A stretch of DNA of 64,000 nucleotides from Rhizobium sp. TH2 (GCF_024707525.1 NZ_CP062231.1:868001-932000), one strand, 5' to 3'; shown: positions 32,289 to 43,601, numbered from the stretch's first letter. The notes: generated by a model from the letters alone, not told the origin. Translations and numbers: made by a program.

Positions 32289-33277
32289 GCGACATGACCA
32301 TCCTGACCGAGAAGGATCTCCGCAAGATCATCCGTCTCGATGCCGACGCCATCGCCTGCGTCGAGGACGCATTCCACGCGCTGGCAACCAAGCCGGTCGT
32401 CATGCCGCCGATCCTGCGGCTCGACATTGTCGAAGCACGCGGCGAGGTCGACGTGAAGACGGCCTACGTCCCCGGCCTCGATGGTTTCGCGATCAAGATC
32501 AGCCCCGGTTTCTTCGACAATCCGAAGCTCGGTATTCCCTCCACCAACGGCATGATGGTGCTGCTGTCGGCCAAAACAGGGTTGGTGCAGGCGCTGCTGC
32601 TCGACAACGGCTACCTCACCGATATCAGAACGGCGGCGGCCGGCGCGGTGGCCGCCAGGCATCTCTCGCGCGAGAATTCGTCCAACGCGGCGATCTTCGG
32701 CGCCGGCATGCAGGCCGGCCTGCAGCTCGAAGCGCTGGCGCTTGTCCGGCCTATCCGCGAGGCCCGCATCTGGGCGCGTGATATCGCCAAGGCGGAAGCC
32801 ACTGCCAGGGCGCTGGGCGCGAAACTGGGCATCGAAGTCACGGCATCGGGCGATCCTCGGGCCGCCATGTCGGGCGCCGATATCATCGTCACGACCACCC
32901 CGTCGAGCGAACCGATCGTCAAGGCTGAATGGCTCGCGCCCGGCCAACATCTGACCGCCATGGGCTCCGATGCCGAGCACAAAAACGAGATCGATCCAGC
33001 CGCCATCATCCGCGCCGATATTTACGTCGCCGACCGGCTCTCGCAGACGCGGAAACTCGGCGAACTGCATCACGCGATCACCAAGGGCCTCGTCGCCGCC
33101 GACCAGGAATTCGCCGAGCTCGGCCAGATTGTCGCCGGCCATACCGTGGGCCGCACCAGCGACGAGGAGATCACCTTCGCCGACCTGACCGGCACCGGCA
33201 TCCAGGACACGGCGATCGCCACGCTTGCCTTTGCACGCGCCCGAGCGACAGGCGCGGGCACGAAATTCGAAATGTGA
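32285..33277 (+). CDS. eutC: EutC, ornithine-cyclodeaminase-family enzyme
   Basis: 330 residues of the mu-crystallin/ornithine cyclodeaminase family: LTDIRTAAAGAVAARHLSRE, the NAD-binding region AIFGAGMQAGLQLEALA, and AMGSDAEHKNEIDPAAI. In ectoine clusters it works with EutA and EutB, probably as an NAD(P)-dependent reductase or cyclodeaminase step. Confidence 0.85.
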   Translation: MSDMTILTEKDLRKIIRLDADAIACVEDAFHALATKPVVMPPILRLDIVEARGEVDVKTAYVPGLDGFAIKISPGFFDNPKLGIPSTNGMMVLLSAKTGLVQALLLDNGYLTDIRTAAAGAVAARHLSRENSSNAAIFGAGMQAGLQLEALALVRPIREARIWARDIAKAEATARALGAKLGIEVTASGDPRAAMSGADIIVTTTPSSEPIVKAEWLAPGQHLTAMGSDAEHKNEIDPAAIIRADIYVADRLSQTRKLGELHHAITKGLVAADQEFAELGQIVAGHTVGRTSDEEITFADLTGTGIQDTAIATLAFARARATGAGTKFEM

Positions 33278-33307
33278 ATGCGGAATACCGCACGGGAAGG
33301 AAAAACA

Positions 33308-34489
33308 ATGCTTGATGTCGAACTCAAATTCACGCGCGAGGAATTTGCCGCGCGCCTCGACAAGACCCGGAAGGCGATGGAGGCCAAGGGTATCGACCTG
33401 CTGATCTGCAGCGACCCATCCAACATGAACTGGCTGACGGGCTATGACGGCTGGTCCTTCTATGTGCATCAGGCGGTGATCGTGCCGCCGCATGGCGAGC
33501 CGATCTGGTATGGCCGCGGGCAGGATGCCAACGGCGCCAAGCTGACCGCCTATCTCAAGCACGAGAACATCATCGGCTATCCCGATCACTATGTGCAGTC
33601 GACCGAGCGGCATCCGATGGATTATCTCGCAAGCGTATTGGCGGACAAGGGCTTTGGCTCGCTCCGCATCGGCGTGGAGATGGACAATTACTGGTTCTCG
33701 GCGGCAGCGTTCGCCGCTTTGGTCAAACATCTGCCGAATGCCAGATTCATCGATGCGACCGCGCTGGTGAACTGGCAGCGCGCGGTAAAGAGTCCGACTG
33801 AGATAAAGTACATGCGCAATGCCGCCCGCATCGTCGAGGCCATGCACCAGCGCATAACGGACAAAATCGAAGTCGGCATGCGCAAATGCGATCTCGTCGC
33901 CGAGATCTACGCTGCCGGCACGCGCGGCGTCGATGGCTTCGGCGGCGATTATCCGGCCATCGTGCCGCTCTTGCCCTCGGGCCGCGACGCCTCCGCGCCG
34001 CACCTGACCTGGGACGACAAGCCGATGAAATCGGGCGAGGGCACCTTCTTCGAGATCGCGGGCTGCTACAATCGTTACCACGTGCCGCTGTCGCGCACCG
34101 TCTTCCTCGGCAAGCCGACGCAGGAATTCCTCGATGCCGAAAAAGCGACGCTCGAAGGCATGGATGCCGGCCTCGCCGCCGCCAAGCCCGGCAATACCTG
34201 CGAGGATATAGCCAATGCCTTCTTCGCCGTCCTCAAGAAATACGGCATCGTCAAGGACAACCGCACCGGCTACGGCATCGGCGTTTCCTATCCGCCGGAT
34301 TGGGGCGAGCGCACGATGAGCCTGCGCCCGGGCGACAGAAGCGAGTTGAAGCCCGGGATGACCTTCCACTTCATGACCGGCCTCTGGCTCGAAACCATGG
34401 GCCTGGAAATCACCGAGAGCATCCTGATCACCGAAACGGGCGTGGAATGCCTGGCCAATGTGCCGCGCAAGCTGGTTGTGAAGGACTAA
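33308..34489 (+). CDS. doeA: Ectoine hydrolase (M24 peptidase fold)
   Basis: 393 residues from the ATG at 33308 (GGAAGGA upstream); the in-frame ATG at 33278 lacks such a site. The N-terminal creatinase domain (LICSDPSNMNWLTGYDGWSF) is followed by an M24 pita-bread domain. Typical M24 metal ligands appear altered (e.g. VPLLPSGRDASAPHLTW instead of HxxG-type spacing), as in creatinase-like hydrolases. DoeA/EutD opens the ectoine ring to acetyl-diaminobutyrate. Confidence 0.85.
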   Translation: MLDVELKFTREEFAARLDKTRKAMEAKGIDLLICSDPSNMNWLTGYDGWSFYVHQAVIVPPHGEPIWYGRGQDANGAKLTAYLKHENIIGYPDHYVQSTERHPMDYLASVLADKGFGSLRIGVEMDNYWFSAAAFAALVKHLPNARFIDATALVNWQRAVKSPTEIKYMRNAARIVEAMHQRITDKIEVGMRKCDLVAEIYAAGTRGVDGFGGDYPAIVPLLPSGRDASAPHLTWDDKPMKSGEGTFFEIAGCYNRYHVPLSRTVFLGKPTQEFLDAEKATLEGMDAGLAAAKPGNTCEDIANAFFAVLKKYGIVKDNRTGYGIGVSYPPDWGERTMSLRPGDRSELKPGMTFHFMTGLWLETMGLEITESILITETGVECLANVPRKLVVKD

Positions 34490-34493
34490 GCGT

Positions 34494-35504
34494 ATGAGCA
34501 TGCGTGAACTTCGGCCGTCGCCAATCTCCCCGACCATCGACTTGATGGCCGAGGGCGTCCAGCACGGCTTTCTCAAGCTACCCTATAGCCGCGACGATTC
34601 CGCCTGGGGTTCGGTGATGATCCCGATCACGGTTGTCCGCAACGGGGAGGGGCCGACGGCCCTTCTCACCGGCGGCAACCATGGCGATGAATATGAGGGG
34701 CCAATCGCGCTCTTCGATCTCGCGCGTTCGTTAAAGGCCGAGGACGTGACAGGCGCGGTCATCATCGTGCCGGCGATGAATTATCCCGCCTTCCTCGCCG
34801 GCACGCGGACGTCGCCGATCGACAAGGGCAACATGAACCGCAGCTTCCCCGGTGCGCCCGATGGCACGGTCACCCAGAAGATTGCCGATTATTTCCAGCG
34901 GCACCTGCTGCCGATGGCCGATATCGTCCTCGACTTTCATTCGGGCGGCAAGACGCTGGATTTTCTGCCCTACTGCGCCGCCCATCGGTTGCCGGACAAG
35001 GAGCAGGAACGCAAGAGCTTCGAATTGGTGGAAGCCTTTGGCGCGCCCTATTCCATGGCGATGCTGGAGATCGACGCGGTCGGCATGTATGACACGGCGG
35101 CCGAGGAAATGGGCAAGATCTTCGTCACCACAGAACTCGGCGGTGGTGGCACTGCTACGGCCAGAACGGCCGGCATTGCCAAGCGCGGTGTCCGCAATGT
35201 CCTGGTCAAGGCGGGCATACTTAAGGGAGACGTCGAGGAGCATAAGACCTCATGGCTCGACATGCCGGATGGCAACTGCTTTTCGTTCGCTGAAGATCCC
35301 GGCCTGATCGAGTTCGTTGCTGATCTCGGCGATGAGGTCCATGCGGGCGACACGGTCGCGCTCATCTATCCAGTGGGCCGCACGGGTGCCGAACCGCAAA
35401 CGGTGAAAGCGAAAATGGACGGCATACTTGCCGCACGTCATTTCCCCGGCCTCGTCAAGCCGGGCGATTGCGTTTCGGTATTGGCTGTCGAAACCAGCGC
35501 TTAG
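34494..35504 (+). CDS. doeB: N-alpha-acetyl-diaminobutyrate deacetylase
   Basis: 336 residues, AstE/AspA-type M14 zinc hydrolase: His63 and Glu66 in GGNHGDEYEGP, His149 in LDFHSGG, and a C-terminal beta domain (HAGDTVALIYPVGRTGAEP). It removes acetate to give L-2,4-diaminobutyrate for DoeD. Last gene of the plus-strand operon; a strong terminator follows 9 bases later. Confidence 0.85.
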   Translation: MSMRELRPSPISPTIDLMAEGVQHGFLKLPYSRDDSAWGSVMIPITVVRNGEGPTALLTGGNHGDEYEGPIALFDLARSLKAEDVTGAVIIVPAMNYPAFLAGTRTSPIDKGNMNRSFPGAPDGTVTQKIADYFQRHLLPMADIVLDFHSGGKTLDFLPYCAAHRLPDKEQERKSFELVEAFGAPYSMAMLEIDAVGMYDTAAEEMGKIFVTTELGGGGTATARTAGIAKRGVRNVLVKAGILKGDVEEHKTSWLDMPDGNCFSFAEDPGLIEFVADLGDEVHAGDTVALIYPVGRTGAEPQTVKAKMDGILAARHFPGLVKPGDCVSVLAVETSA

Positions 35505-35512
35505 CGAGGAGT

Positions 35513-35544
35513 GCCGGAGGTCGCGTTCACGCCTCCGGCCTTTT
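35513..35544 (+). terminator. Rho-independent terminator of the ectoine operon
   Basis: GCCGGAGG (35513-35520) pairs with CCTCCGGC (35532-35539) across an 11-base loop, followed by C and TTTT. Clear intrinsic terminator at the end of doeB and just before the convergent BA14K gene. Confidence 0.85.
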
Positions 35545-35546
35545 CA

Positions 35547-35930
35547 TCAGCGATAGGGCGAGCGGCAAATCCGACGGCGTTCGCCGCGCGGCTTCCAGGT
35601 ATTGTCGGAAGCGCGGTAGCTCGCATATTGCGCGCGGCACCAGCGGACATGACGATTGCCATAGACGCGAACGCCCGGCCTTACCGTCACCACGAATGCG
35701 GTAGGCGGATACCAGAAGCCGTCGATATGGCGCCTGTAGCCGCGGCGATGATAGTTATAGCCGCGATGGCCGCGATAGTATTTGACCTTGACCTTTGTCT
35801 TTGCGAATACGATGGGCGAATTCGTTTCCACCTTGGACGGTGAATTCGGGAACGCTTGCGCAGGCAGGATCGAGGATACGGCGAAGACCGCGCCCAGGCC
35901 AGCAGCCAGCATTAAATTTGTTTTTCTCAT
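35547..35930 (-). CDS. BA14K-family protein
   Basis: 127 residues from the ATG at 35930. Sec signal MRKTNLMLAAGLGAVFAVS ending near AQA-FP. The mature part is rich in Arg, Tyr and His (RGHRGYNYHRRGYRRHIDG). The C-terminus has HVRWCRAQYASYRASDNTW, the BA14K signature (Brucella 14-kDa antigen, lectin-like). Likely periplasmic or surface-associated. An EcfG-type promoter lies upstream. Confidence 0.85.
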   Translation of the reverse strand: MRKTNLMLAAGLGAVFAVSSILPAQAFPNSPSKVETNSPIVFAKTKVKVKYYRGHRGYNYHRRGYRRHIDGFWYPPTAFVVTVRPGVRVYGNRHVRWCRAQYASYRASDNTWKPRGERRRICRSPYR

Positions 35931-35964
35931 TGGGGTTTCCTCGGCATTACGTGGTGCCGATCGA

Positions 35965-35989
35965 AACGGCCCACAGGCCGTCTCGTTCC
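35965..35989 (-). promoter_or_regulatory. EcfG (general stress) sigma promoter
   Basis: On the minus strand, GGAAC (35989-35985), 16 bases, then CGTT (35968-35965). It lies 34 bases before the BA14K start. It matches the EcfG consensus with the shorter spacer. Confidence 0.75.
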
Positions 35990-36034
35990 CAAGCTCACGG
36001 CCTTGTGATCCCGTGCTGCGACGAGGCAAGCGCG

Positions 36035-37426
36035 TCAGATATGCAGCGCGTGGCCCATTGCCTTGAGGGCGGCCTCCTGGAAGCCCTCGCTGCGTGTCGG
36101 ATGTGCGTGGATCGTGCCCGCGATATCCTCCAACCGGGCACCCATCTCGATCGCCAATGCGAAGGCGCTGGAGAGTTCGGACACGCCCTGGCCAACACCC
36201 TGGATGCCGAGCACAAGGTGATTGTCGGCCCGCGCCACGACGCGCACGAAACCGTCCTCGTTCTCCGTTGTCATCGCGCGGCCATTGGCACTGAACGGGA
36301 ACTGCCCGATCTTGATTTCCAGTCCCTGTCCGCGCGCTTCGTCAGGCAGGAGGCCGGCACTGACGATCTCGGGATCGGTGAAGCAAACCGCCGGAATGCA
36401 ACGCTTGTCCCAACTCCGCTTGTGGCCCGCGACGATCTCGGCGACCATCTCGCCCTGCGCCATCGCCCGGTGCGCCAGCATCGGCTCGCCGGTGACATCG
36501 CCTATGGCGTAAATGCCGCGCATCGAGGTGCGGCAGCGGTCGTCGATACGGAGGAAACGGCCGGCCCGGTCGAGGTCGAGTTCATCGAACCCCCAGCCTT
36601 CCATGCGCGGTTTGCGGCCCACGGTCACCAGCACCTTGTCGGCGGGCAGGGTTTCGCTCCCGCCTTCGGCTGTCTGAATGACCAGCCCGCCATCCGACAG
36701 GCTCTTGGCGCTGGCATTGGTCAACACCCTTATCCCGAGTTCCTTCAGCCGCTTGGCGACCGGCCGCACGAGATCGGCGTCGTAGAGTGGCAGGATCTGC
36801 TTCGTCGCCTCGACCACGGTCACGGCGGAGCCCATCTTGGAGAAGGCGATGCCGAGTTCGAGCCCGATGTAACCGCCGCCCACGACGACGAGCTTTGCCG
36901 GAACCTCGCGCAGGGCAAGCGCCTCGGTGGAGGAAATCACCGTACCGCCAAAGGGCAAAGCCGGTATCTCGACCGGCTCGGAACCGGTGGCAATGACGAT
37001 GTTCTCCGCACGAATGATCTGGGTGCCGGTCTCGGTTTCCACCTCGATGGTCTTGCCGTCGCGGAACTTGGCCTCGCCCTTGACGATCTTGACGCGGGCC
37101 TTGTTGAGCAGCGCCGACACGCCGCCCGTCAGCCGACCGACAATGCCGTCCTTCCATTCGACGGTTTTGCCTAGGTCGAGCCGAGGCGCCTCGACCGAAA
37201 TGCCGATCGCGCTGCCGCCATTGGCGAAATGCCGGACCTTGTCGAATTCCTCGGCAGCGTGGATGAAGGCCTTGGATGGAATGCAACCCACTGTGAGGCA
37301 GGTGCCGCCCGGTTTCTTCGCCTCGACGATGACCGTATCGATGCCGAGCTGGCCCGCTCGTATGGCGCAGACATAGCCGCCGGGACCCGCGCCGATGACC
37401 AGAAGTTTGCAGGAAATCTCTTTCAT
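36035..37426 (-). CDS. lpdV: Dihydrolipoyl dehydrogenase (E3 of BCKDH)
   Basis: 463 residues. FAD motif [20 protein letters not shown], redox disulfide [13 protein letters not shown] (Cys43, Cys48; Thr replaces the common Asn), NAD motif [20 protein letters not shown], and the C-terminal His-Glu region [12 protein letters not shown]. It reoxidises the lipoyl group of the branched-chain E2 encoded 4 bases upstream, so it is LpdV rather than the pyruvate-complex E3. Confidence 0.9.
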   Translation of the reverse strand: MKEISCKLLVIGAGPGGYVCAIRAGQLGIDTVIVEAKKPGGTCLTVGCIPSKAFIHAAEEFDKVRHFANGGSAIGISVEAPRLDLGKTVEWKDGIVGRLTGGVSALLNKARVKIVKGEAKFRDGKTIEVETETGTQIIRAENIVIATGSEPVEIPALPFGGTVISSTEALALREVPAKLVVVGGGYIGLELGIAFSKMGSAVTVVEATKQILPLYDADLVRPVAKRLKELGIRVLTNASAKSLSDGGLVIQTAEGGSETLPADKVLVTVGRKPRMEGWGFDELDLDRAGRFLRIDDRCRTSMRGIYAIGDVTGEPMLAHRAMAQGEMVAEIVAGHKRSWDKRCIPAVCFTDPEIVSAGLLPDEARGQGLEIKIGQFPFSANGRAMTTENEDGFVRVVARADNHLVLGIQGVGQGVSELSSAFALAIEMGARLEDIAGTIHAHPTRSEGFQEAALKAMGHALHI

Positions 37427-37430
37427 GGCA

Positions 37431-38699
37431 TCAGCTTTCGATGAAAATCAGGGCAGGCGTTTCGAGCAGCGCCTTGATCCGCTGGACGAAGATCGCGGCA
37501 TCCCAGCCATCGACCACGCGATGGTCGAAGCTCGACGACAGGTTCATCATCTTGCGCGGGATGAACTGGTTGCCATCCCAGACCGGGCGAACGACCATCT
37601 TGTTGACGCCGACGATCGCCACCTCTGGGTGATTGATCACCGGCGTGGTGACGATGCCGCCCAGCGCCCCGAGCGAGGTGATGGTAATCGTCGAACCCGA
37701 AAGCTCGTCGCGCTGGGCTGAGCCGTTGCGGGCGGCCTCGGCGAGACGCGCGACTTCGGTGGCGCAATCCCAGACGCCGCGCGCCTCGGCATGCTTGACC
37801 ACAGGCACCGTCAGGCCTGCGGGCGTCTGGGTCGCGATGCCGATATGCACGGCGCCATAGCGGGTTATGATGCCCGCGCCATCATCGAAGGTCGCGTTGA
37901 TCGCTGGCTGCTCGCCAAGCGTCTTCACCAATGCCCGCATCAGGAAGGGCAGGATGGTGAGCTTCGGCTGGTCGGGCTTGCGGCCCCGGTTCATCGTCTC
38001 GCGGAGATCCTCGAGATCGCTCACATCGACCTCTTCCACATAGGTGATGTGGGGAATGCGCGAAGCCGAAAGCGACATCTTCTCGGCGATGCGGCGGCGC
38101 ATTCCCGCCATCTTGATCTCTTCGGTCGCGGTCTTTCGGGCAAGACCCGCCGGTGCCGCTTGTTGCGATCCGCCCGAAAGGAACTGCTCGATATCATCAT
38201 GGGTGATGCGGCCTGCAGGACCCGTGCCATGCACCTGCCTCAGGTCGACACCCATATCCTGCGCGCGGCGGCGTACGGCCGGCGAGGCAAGCGGCTTGCG
38301 CTCTTCCCCCGCTGCCGGGGCCTTGGCAAGTGCAACCCGCTCGGCCGGCCTTGGCTGCTTGACGGGCTCGACCTTCTCGGGTTCGGCAACCAGCAGGCGT
38401 TCTTCGGCCTTGGCTTCCTCCACGTGAGCCGCAACGGGCTCTTCGACATCGCCTTCGCCCGCAACCTGTATCCGCACCAGTGGCGCCTTCACCGCGATCG
38501 TGTCGCCGATCTCGCCGGCCAGCCACAGCACGGTGCCGGCAACGGGCGAGGGGATTTCGACGGTTGCCTTGTCGGTCATCACGGCGGCGAGAACCATGTC
38601 CTCGCGCACGGGATCGCCCGGCTTCACATGCCATTCGACGAGTTCCGCCTCGGCAACGCCTTCGCCGACATCCGGCATGGTGATCACATATTCGGCCAT
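37431..38699 (-). CDS. bkdB: Branched-chain E2 (lipoyl acyltransferase)
   Basis: 422 residues: N-terminal lipoyl domain with Lys44 in [12 protein letters not shown], a Glu/Ala/Lys-rich linker, the E3/E1-binding domain ([20 protein letters not shown]), and the catalytic domain ending [11 protein letters not shown] (catalytic His, Asp). One lipoyl domain only. It forms the core of the BCKDH complex with the flanking genes. Confidence 0.9.
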   Translation of the reverse strand: MAEYVITMPDVGEGVAEAELVEWHVKPGDPVREDMVLAAVMTDKATVEIPSPVAGTVLWLAGEIGDTIAVKAPLVRIQVAGEGDVEEPVAAHVEEAKAEERLLVAEPEKVEPVKQPRPAERVALAKAPAAGEERKPLASPAVRRRAQDMGVDLRQVHGTGPAGRITHDDIEQFLSGGSQQAAPAGLARKTATEEIKMAGMRRRIAEKMSLSASRIPHITYVEEVDVSDLEDLRETMNRGRKPDQPKLTILPFLMRALVKTLGEQPAINATFDDGAGIITRYGAVHIGIATQTPAGLTVPVVKHAEARGVWDCATEVARLAEAARNGSAQRDELSGSTITITSLGALGGIVTTPVINHPEVAIVGVNKMVVRPVWDGNQFIPRKMMNLSSSFDHRVVDGWDAAIFVQRIKALLETPALIFIES

Positions 38700-38700
38700 C

Positions 38701-39714
38701 TCACGCCTCCATCACTTCGGTGAGCGCGCGCCCGACGCGGGCGGGGCCGGGGAAATAATCCCACTCCTGCGCATGTGGATAAGGCGTATCCCAGCCGGCG
38801 ACGCGGACGATGGGCGCTTCAAGATGATAGAAGCAGCTCTCCTGCACCAGCGCTGCAATCTCGCCGCCGAAGCCTGACGTCAGCGTTGCTTCATGCACCA
38901 CGACGCAGCGGCCGGTCTTAGTGACCGATTGCACGATCGTGTCGAGGTCAAGCGGCAACAGGCTCCTGAGATCGATGATCTCGGCATCCACGCCGGTCTC
39001 CTCGGCTGCGGCAAGCGCCACATGCACCATCGTGCCATAGGCGATGACGGTCACGGCGCTGCCCTTGCGGCGGATCTCGGCCTTGCCGATCGGCACCGTG
39101 TAATGTCCGTCCGGTACTTCGCTCAATTCATGCTTCGACCAGGGAATGACCGGCCGGTCATGATGTCCGTCGAACGGGCCGTTGTACAGCCGCTTGGGTT
39201 CGAGGAACATCACCGGGTCCGGATCCTCGATCGAGGCGATCAGCAGGCCCTTGGCGTCATAGGGATTGGACGGCATCACGACCTTGAGGCCGCAGACATG
39301 GGTGAACAGCGCTTCCGGGCTTTGGCTGTGCGTCTGCCCGCCGAATATGCCGCCGCCGGTGGGCATGCGCAGCACGATCGGGCAGGTGAAGTCGCCGGCC
39401 GAACGATAGCGTATGCGGGCGGCCTCCTGGGTGATCTGGTCATAGGCCGGGTACATGTAGTCGGCGAACTGGATCTCGACGCAGGGTTTGAGGCCGTAGG
39501 CCGCCATGCCGATGGCGGTGCCGACAATGCCGGATTCGCTGATCGGCGCATCGAAGCAGCGCGTCTTGCCATATTTCGCCTGCAGGCCCTGGGTACAGCG
39601 GAACACGCCGCCGAAATAGCCGACATCCTCGCCGAACACGACCACGTCGTCGTCGCGCTCCATCGACACGTCCATGGCGCTGCGCACCGCCTCGATCATC
39701 GTCATCTTGGGCAT
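38701..39714 (-). CDS. bkdA2: Branched-chain 2-oxoacid dehydrogenase E1 beta
   Basis: 337 residues from the ATG at 39714. Transketolase-like pyrimidine domain (EAVRSAMDVSMERDDDVVVF, then GEDVGYFGGVFRCTQGL) and C-terminal domain (VTVIAYGTMVHVALAAAEE). It binds the TPP pyrimidine in the alpha2-beta2 E1. One base separates its start from the bkdA1 stop. Confidence 0.9.
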   Translation of the reverse strand: MPKMTMIEAVRSAMDVSMERDDDVVVFGEDVGYFGGVFRCTQGLQAKYGKTRCFDAPISESGIVGTAIGMAAYGLKPCVEIQFADYMYPAYDQITQEAARIRYRSAGDFTCPIVLRMPTGGGIFGGQTHSQSPEALFTHVCGLKVVMPSNPYDAKGLLIASIEDPDPVMFLEPKRLYNGPFDGHHDRPVIPWSKHELSEVPDGHYTVPIGKAEIRRKGSAVTVIAYGTMVHVALAAAEETGVDAEIIDLRSLLPLDLDTIVQSVTKTGRCVVVHEATLTSGFGGEIAALVQESCFYHLEAPIVRVAGWDTPYPHAQEWDYFPGPARVGRALTEVMEA

Positions 39715-39715
39715 G

Positions 39716-40969
<1,254 letters not shown>

Positions 40970-42157
40970 TTAGTGCCGCTCGATGGCGATAGCCGTGGCC
41001 TCGCCGCCGCCAATGCAGACCGCGGCCATGCCGCGCTTGAGATCATAACGCGCGAGCGCCGCAAGTAGCGTCACGATTATGCGAGCGCCAGAAGCGCCGA
41101 TCGGATGGCCGAGCGCGCAGGCGCCGCCATGGACGTTGACCTTGTCATGCGGCAGGTCGAGATCGCGCATCGCCGCCATGGCGACGACGGCGAAGGCCTC
41201 GTTGATCTCGAAAAGGTCGACATCGGCGAGGTTCCAGCCGGTCTTGTCGCTCAGCTTGTTGAGCGCGCCGATCGGTGCTGTCGCAAAAAGATTGGGCGCC
41301 TGTGCATGCGTGGCATGGCCGGTGATCGTGGCGAGTGGTGTAAGCCCTCGGCGCTCGGCTTCCGAACGGCGCATCAGAACCAACGCGGCGGCGCCATCCG
41401 AAATCGAACTCGAATTGGCGGCTGTCACCGTGCCGCCATCGCGGAAGGCAGGCTTCAACGATGGGATTTTGTCGAGCCTGGCCTTGCCGGGCTGCTCGTC
41501 GCGTTCGACGACGCTCTCGCTGCGACCGCTCTTCACGCTCACCGGTGTGATCTCGGCATCGAACATGCCCTCGGCAATCGCCTTCTGCGCCCGGGTCAGC
41601 GATGTGATCGCAAAGTCATCCTGCGCCGGACGGGTGAACTGGTAGGCCTCGGCGCAATCCTCGGCGAATGTGCCCATCAGCCGGCCCTTGTCATAGGCAT
41701 CTTCCAGACCATCGAGGAACATATGGTCGATGACGCGGCCATGGCCGAGCCGGTATCCACCGCGCGCCCGGTCGAGCAGGTAGGGAGCGTTGGTCATGTT
41801 CTCCATGCCGCCCGCGACCGCGATGCTGGAACTGCCGGCGGCGATAAGATCATGCGCCAGCATGACCGCCTTCATCCCCGATCCGCACATCTTGTTGATG
41901 GTGGTCGCGCCCGTCGCATAAGGAATACCAGCGCCGATCGCCGCCTGCCGCGCCGGTGCCTGGCCGAGACCGGCGGGCAGCACGCAGCCGAATAGAACCT
42001 CGTCCACGCTCACGGCGTCCATACCGCTGCGGGACAGTGCGGCCGAAATCGCCGTCGCGCCCAGTTGCGGCGCCGTGGCCCCTGAAAGCTCGCCCTGGAA
42101 CCCGCCCATCGGCGTGCGGGCCATGCCGGTGATGACAACAGGGTCATGGGATGTCAT
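40970..42157 (-). CDS. Acetyl-CoA C-acyltransferase (thiolase)
   Basis: 395 residues. Acylated Cys in INKMCGSGMKAVMLA, His in GGACALGHPIGASGAR, second Cys region AVCIGGGEATAIAIE. It lies between a 3-hydroxyacyl-CoA dehydrogenase and the bkd genes, so it probably cleaves 2-methylacetoacetyl-CoA from isoleucine to propionyl-CoA and acetyl-CoA. Sequence alone allows a general acetoacetyl-CoA thiolase. Confidence 0.85.
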   Translation of the reverse strand: MTSHDPVVITGMARTPMGGFQGELSGATAPQLGATAISAALSRSGMDAVSVDEVLFGCVLPAGLGQAPARQAAIGAGIPYATGATTINKMCGSGMKAVMLAHDLIAAGSSSIAVAGGMENMTNAPYLLDRARGGYRLGHGRVIDHMFLDGLEDAYDKGRLMGTFAEDCAEAYQFTRPAQDDFAITSLTRAQKAIAEGMFDAEITPVSVKSGRSESVVERDEQPGKARLDKIPSLKPAFRDGGTVTAANSSSISDGAAALVLMRRSEAERRGLTPLATITGHATHAQAPNLFATAPIGALNKLSDKTGWNLADVDLFEINEAFAVVAMAAMRDLDLPHDKVNVHGGACALGHPIGASGARIIVTLLAALARYDLKRGMAAVCIGGGEATAIAIERH

Positions 42158-42168
42158 GGACGTCTCCT

Positions 42169-42936
42169 TCACTTCGGCGCCATGCGCAGCGCGCCATCGA
42201 GGCGGATGACTTCGCCGTTCAGCATGTCGTTCTCAATAATATGCTGCGCCAGCGCAGCAAATTCCTGGGGCCGGCCGAGCCGGCTGGGGAAGGGTACGCT
42301 TGCCCCGAGCGAATCCTGCACATCCTGCGGCAGCCCCGCCATCATCGGCGTTTCGAATATGCCCGGCGCGATCGTCACGACGCGGATGCCGTGGCGCGCA
42401 AGTTCGCGCGCGATCGGCAAGGTCATCGACACGACGCCGCCCTTGGAGGCCGCGTAGGCCGCCTGGCCGATCTGGCCATCATAGGCGGCGATCGAGGCAG
42501 TGTTGATGATGACGCCACGCCCACCATCGGCGCCCGGCTCCTGCTTGGCGATCGCCTCGGCCGCCAGCCGGATCATATTGAATGTTCCAATGAGGTTGAT
42601 TGATATAGCGCGGGTGAAGCTCGCGAGCGCGTGCGGTCCTTCCCGGCCAAGCACCTTCTCGCCCGGCGCGATGCCGGCGCAATTCACCAGCCCATGCAGA
42701 TGACCAAACGTGTTGATCGCCGTTGAGATCGCCCTCGCTGCCTCGGCTTCATCGGTCACGTCGGTGCGGATGAACTTCGCGGCCGGGCCGAGTTCAGCGG
42801 CAACCGCAGCGCCTGCAGCTCCATTGACATCGGCAACGACCACATGCGCGCTTTCAGCCACGAGCCTGCGCGCCACGGCGGCACCGAGACCCGAGCCCCC
42901 GCCGGTGACGACAAAAACCTTACCGCTGATCCGCAT
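42169..42936 (-). CDS. SDR dehydrogenase, 3-hydroxy-2-methylbutyryl-CoA type
   Basis: 255 residues. Short-chain dehydrogenase: [21 protein letters not shown], active-site [11 protein letters not shown], and [20 protein letters not shown]. That last segment is characteristic of the type II 3-hydroxyacyl-CoA dehydrogenase (HSD17B10) group. It provides the oxidation before the thiolase in isoleucine breakdown. First gene of the minus-strand operon, divergent from bkdR. Confidence 0.85.
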   Translation of the reverse strand: MRISGKVFVVTGGGSGLGAAVARRLVAESAHVVVADVNGAAGAAVAAELGPAAKFIRTDVTDEAEAARAISTAINTFGHLHGLVNCAGIAPGEKVLGREGPHALASFTRAISINLIGTFNMIRLAAEAIAKQEPGADGGRGVIINTASIAAYDGQIGQAAYAASKGGVVSMTLPIARELARHGIRVVTIAPGIFETPMMAGLPQDVQDSLGASVPFPSRLGRPQEFAALAQHIIENDMLNGEVIRLDGALRMAPK

Positions 42937-43020
42937 GCGATCTCCTCAACTCACTCCGGATTTGACAATAGCACCCTTCAATGTTTATTTCAGCGCAAAT
43001 TTGAATTGGGAGGAAGCGCG

Positions 43021-43059
43021 ATGGCGACAGTAATGATCCAATACTGGCTGAAACTGTAG
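43021..43059 (+). CDS. Possible 12-codon leader peptide before bkdR
   Basis: ATG at 43021 with a strong ribosome site (GGGAGGA, 7 bases upstream) opens MATVMIQYWLKL and stops at 43059, 14 bases before the bkdR ATG. bkdR itself has no good ribosome site. Translation of the leader may feed ribosomes to bkdR or sense branched-chain supply (Val, Ile, Leu codons present). Purely inferred. Confidence 0.3.
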   Translation: MATVMIQYWLKL

Positions 43060-43073
43060 ATCAATTGATCCAG

Positions 43074-43550
43074 ATGCGTGAACTGGACTCTTTCGATCGC
43101 AAGATTCTTGCCATACTCGGCGAAGACGGCCGCATCAGCTGGCGCGATCTCGCGGCAAAAATCGGCCTGTCCTTCTCGCCGACGCTCAGGCGCGTGCGGC
43201 AACTGGAGGAGAGCGGCACCATCCAGGGCTATACTGCGGTACTCGACGAAAGCCGCCTGCTCGGCACCATCGGCGTCTTCATCTCGGTCACGCTCGAGCG
43301 CCAGACCAAGGATGTGCTGATCGCCTTCGAGGAGCGCGTATCGTCGGTTCCCGAGGTTGTAGGCGGCTACCAGACATCGGGCAGCTCGGATTACCTGCTG
43401 CATGCCATGGTGCGCGACTTGCCGCATTACCAGGAACTGCTGGATTTCCTGACGACGGTGCCCGGCGTCGCCCGCATCCAGTCGAATTTCGCGATCAAGA
43501 CCTTCATCCGCCGTTCGGTTTCGGTGGGCGAGAGGAAAGGCGGCTCGTAA
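43074..43550 (+). CDS. bkdR: Lrp-family regulator of branched-chain degradation
   Basis: 158 residues from the ATG at 43074; a TTG at 43065 is possible. HTH LDSFDRKILAILGEDGRISW with SPTLRRVRQLEESG, and RAM domain (VGGYQTSGSSDYLLHAMVRD). BkdR-type Lrp proteins activate bkd operons in response to branched-chain amino acids. Its position between the bkd operon and the leucine operon suggests it controls both. Confidence 0.8.
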   Translation: MRELDSFDRKILAILGEDGRISWRDLAAKIGLSFSPTLRRVRQLEESGTIQGYTAVLDESRLLGTIGVFISVTLERQTKDVLIAFEERVSSVPEVVGGYQTSGSSDYLLHAMVRDLPHYQELLDFLTTVPGVARIQSNFAIKTFIRRSVSVGERKGGS

Positions 43551-43568
43551 GGGCCAATGAGAGGAATG

Positions 43569-43601
43569 CCGCAAAGCGGGAGACCGGAAGGCGCTTTGCG
43601 G
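43569..43601 (+). promoter_or_regulatory. 10-bp inverted repeat before ivd
   Basis: CCGCAAAGCG (43569-43578) and CGCTTTGCGG (43592-43601) are perfect complements with a 13-base loop. There is no T-run. It lies between bkdR and ivd and may be a weak terminator, an operator or a 5'-UTR hairpin of the leucine operon. Confidence 0.4.

Noticed and set aside
32114..34576. An 820-codon open frame antisense to eutC and doeA
   Set aside because: High-GC mirror frame of two clearly identified enzymes; the composition is His/Arg/Asp-rich without motifs.
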